From NCBI GenBank assembly GCA_958009055.1, contig OY253652.1:744001-808000 (forward strand): 64,000 bases of DNA, in the 5' to 3' direction. The DNA comes from Choricystis sp. odSpoLacu1 (lineage: Eukaryota; Chlorophyta; Trebouxiophyceae). The notes below the pieces were generated by a model. The model did not search any database and was not told where the DNA came from. It saw nothing but the letters and a program-made list of their open reading frames with translations. A program made the translations under genes and the position numbers. Of the stretch, positions 62,967 through 64,000 are shown piece after piece (within the stretch, counting starts at the first letter, position 1; each line of letters starts with the position of its first letter).

Positions 62967-64000
62967 ATGCTGCGCTCCACCGTCGCGCGCGCCGCCCCGG
63001 CCGCCGCCCGCGCCACTGCGGCGGGCGAAGAGTTGAAGGAAGGCCCCAAGCCGCCCGCCCGCCCCACGCGGCCACCTCCCCCCCCGGTCGTTGGCGCCGG
63101 CGGCGGCGGCGGCAATGTGCTGCTGAGGCCGCCCCCCAGCGAGCGCACCGCCAATGCGAGGCGGGTGCAGCAGCAGGAGGAGGGTGAGTTGAATTGAGGG
63201 GTGTGTGTGCGGGCCGCCGCAGTGGTTGTGGAGAGGCTGGCGTGGGCGTGGGTGTGGCGCCCCGTGGGCCGCCTCAATTGATGCTGTCGACACGCGTGGC
63301 GGGGTGTCGGGTGGTGGGCGCGGGGCAGGGACGGGGCGGGCGGGGCGGGGAGAGACGAGTAAAACGCGCTCGCGAGCCACCACGCCGAAAAGCGTCGCCT
63401 GACCCCCCACAACCCTCACCTCCCTCCCTCCCTCACCCACACAGGCGGCGGCCGCCCCACCTTCAACGACCGTCCCCAACGCCCCGACCGCGCGCCCCCC
63501 GGCGACCGCCCCCCCCGCCCCCCCCGGCGCCCCCGGCTTTGGCGGCGCGGGGCGCGGCGGCGCCGGGCCCAGCTTCTCCGCCGACCGCCCGCGCGGCGGC
63601 GGCGGCGGCGGCCGCTTTGGCGGCGGCGGCCGGGGCGACGGCGGCGGCCGGGGCGGCCGGGGCGGCACCTCCAACTGGTCGGACCGCAAGCGCGACGACC
63701 GCGGCGGCGGGCGCGGCCGCGGCGGCCGCGGCGACGGCAGGCCGCGCGGCCAGTCGGCCACGGAGAACGTCGAGTCCCGCCGCTCCGCGCGCGCGTCGCG
63801 CAAGCAGGCGCGCGCCGCCCGCGCCGACGTCGCAGTCGCAGAAGACATCTTCGAGGTGGGGGCGGAAGGGATGGCGGTGTCTGAGTTGGCCGCCAAACTC
63901 GCCCTCCCCCCCACCGCCGTCGTCAAGACGCTCTTCCTCAAAGGCATCATGGTGCAGGTCAACCAAGTGCTGGACGCGGACATGGTGCGCGTCGTGGCCG
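62967..64000 (+). CDS. infB: Plastid-type translation initiation factor IF-2, 5' part, runs off the window
   Basis: Exon 1 is 62967-63183 (transit-like MLRSTVARAAPAAARATAAG, then a Pro-rich segment) and exon 2 starts at 63445. After a long RGG/Gly-rich disordered region the conserved IF-2 N-domain appears: AEDIFEVGAEGMAVSELAAKLALPP-AVVKTLFLKGIMVQVNQVLD. The reading frame must lose one base in the C8 runs at about 63509-63525 to connect the two parts, as in other genes here. The GTPase domain lies beyond the window. IF-2 places initiator tRNA on plastid ribosomes. Confidence 0.8.

Noticed and set aside
1..64000. tRNA or rRNA genes
   Set aside because: I saw no cloverleaf with a GGTTCGAATCC-like arm and no conserved rRNA blocks. 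Detection by eye is weak, so a covariance search would be decisive.

Overview
This window is nuclear DNA of a photosynthetic eukaryote, most likely a green alga (Viridiplantae). It is strongly GC-rich and gene-dense. Genes have one to four exons, with short introns that usually start GTGAGT or GTGCGT and end in C/T-rich acceptors. Nucleus-encoded psaE (with introns), light-dependent protochlorophyllide oxidoreductase, a ClpR2-type plastid Clp subunit, a plastid-type IF-2 and a plant-type peroxisomal multifunctional protein all point to the green lineage. I do not name a species.

Layout. 0.2-6 kb: a SPRING1-like protein, a PLP-dependent D-cysteine desulfhydrase, splicing factor SF3A3 and a TLC-domain membrane protein. 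6.0-13.06 kb: seven nearly identical tandem copies of a 1,008-bp segment that spans the shared 3' ends of two convergent genes, TLC (+) and an M1 aminopeptidase of PepN type (-). Only the outermost copy belongs to the full aminopeptidase gene. The other six each carry an open chimeric reading frame. 13-26.5 kb: PepN, a DHHC palmitoyltransferase, psaE, methionine aminopeptidase 1, VPS18, VPS29, a DGAT2-family acyltransferase and a repeat-like hypothetical protein. 26.5-29.8 kb: no credible protein. Instead there are tiny exon-like segments between splice signals and three C/D-box RNA candidates closed by terminal stems, which looks like a non-coding snoRNA host transcript. 29.8-47.4 kb: SELENBP1, NKAP, a class 3 lipase, a PHYHD1-like dioxygenase, PAT1, an ArsS-like radical SAM protein, POR, the peroxisomal beta-oxidation protein and MOG1. 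47.6-64 kb: a T7-like organellar RNA polymerase, a TMEM14 protein, DPH2, an ApaG-domain protein, ATG7, TELO2, a small Cys-rich protein, ClpR2 and the 5' part of plastid IF-2.

The genes do not form an operon or one pathway. Themes that recur are RNA processing (SF3A3, NKAP, PAT1, the snoRNA host), endolysosome and autophagy (VPS18, VPS29, ATG7), plastid function (psaE, POR, ClpR2, IF-2) and lipid metabolism (DGAT2 family, lipase, beta-oxidation, PHYHD1-like). Most neighbours are divergent with very short shared promoters, or convergent with very short 3' spacers.

About a dozen apparent reading-frame breaks (VPS18, PAT1, RPOT, IF-2, one hypothetical gene) fall almost entirely at runs of 8-12 C or G or at GC-dinucleotide tracts. 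They are probably sequence errors rather than pseudogenisation, so I treat those genes as real. All splice sites were read by eye from protein homology and splice consensus.
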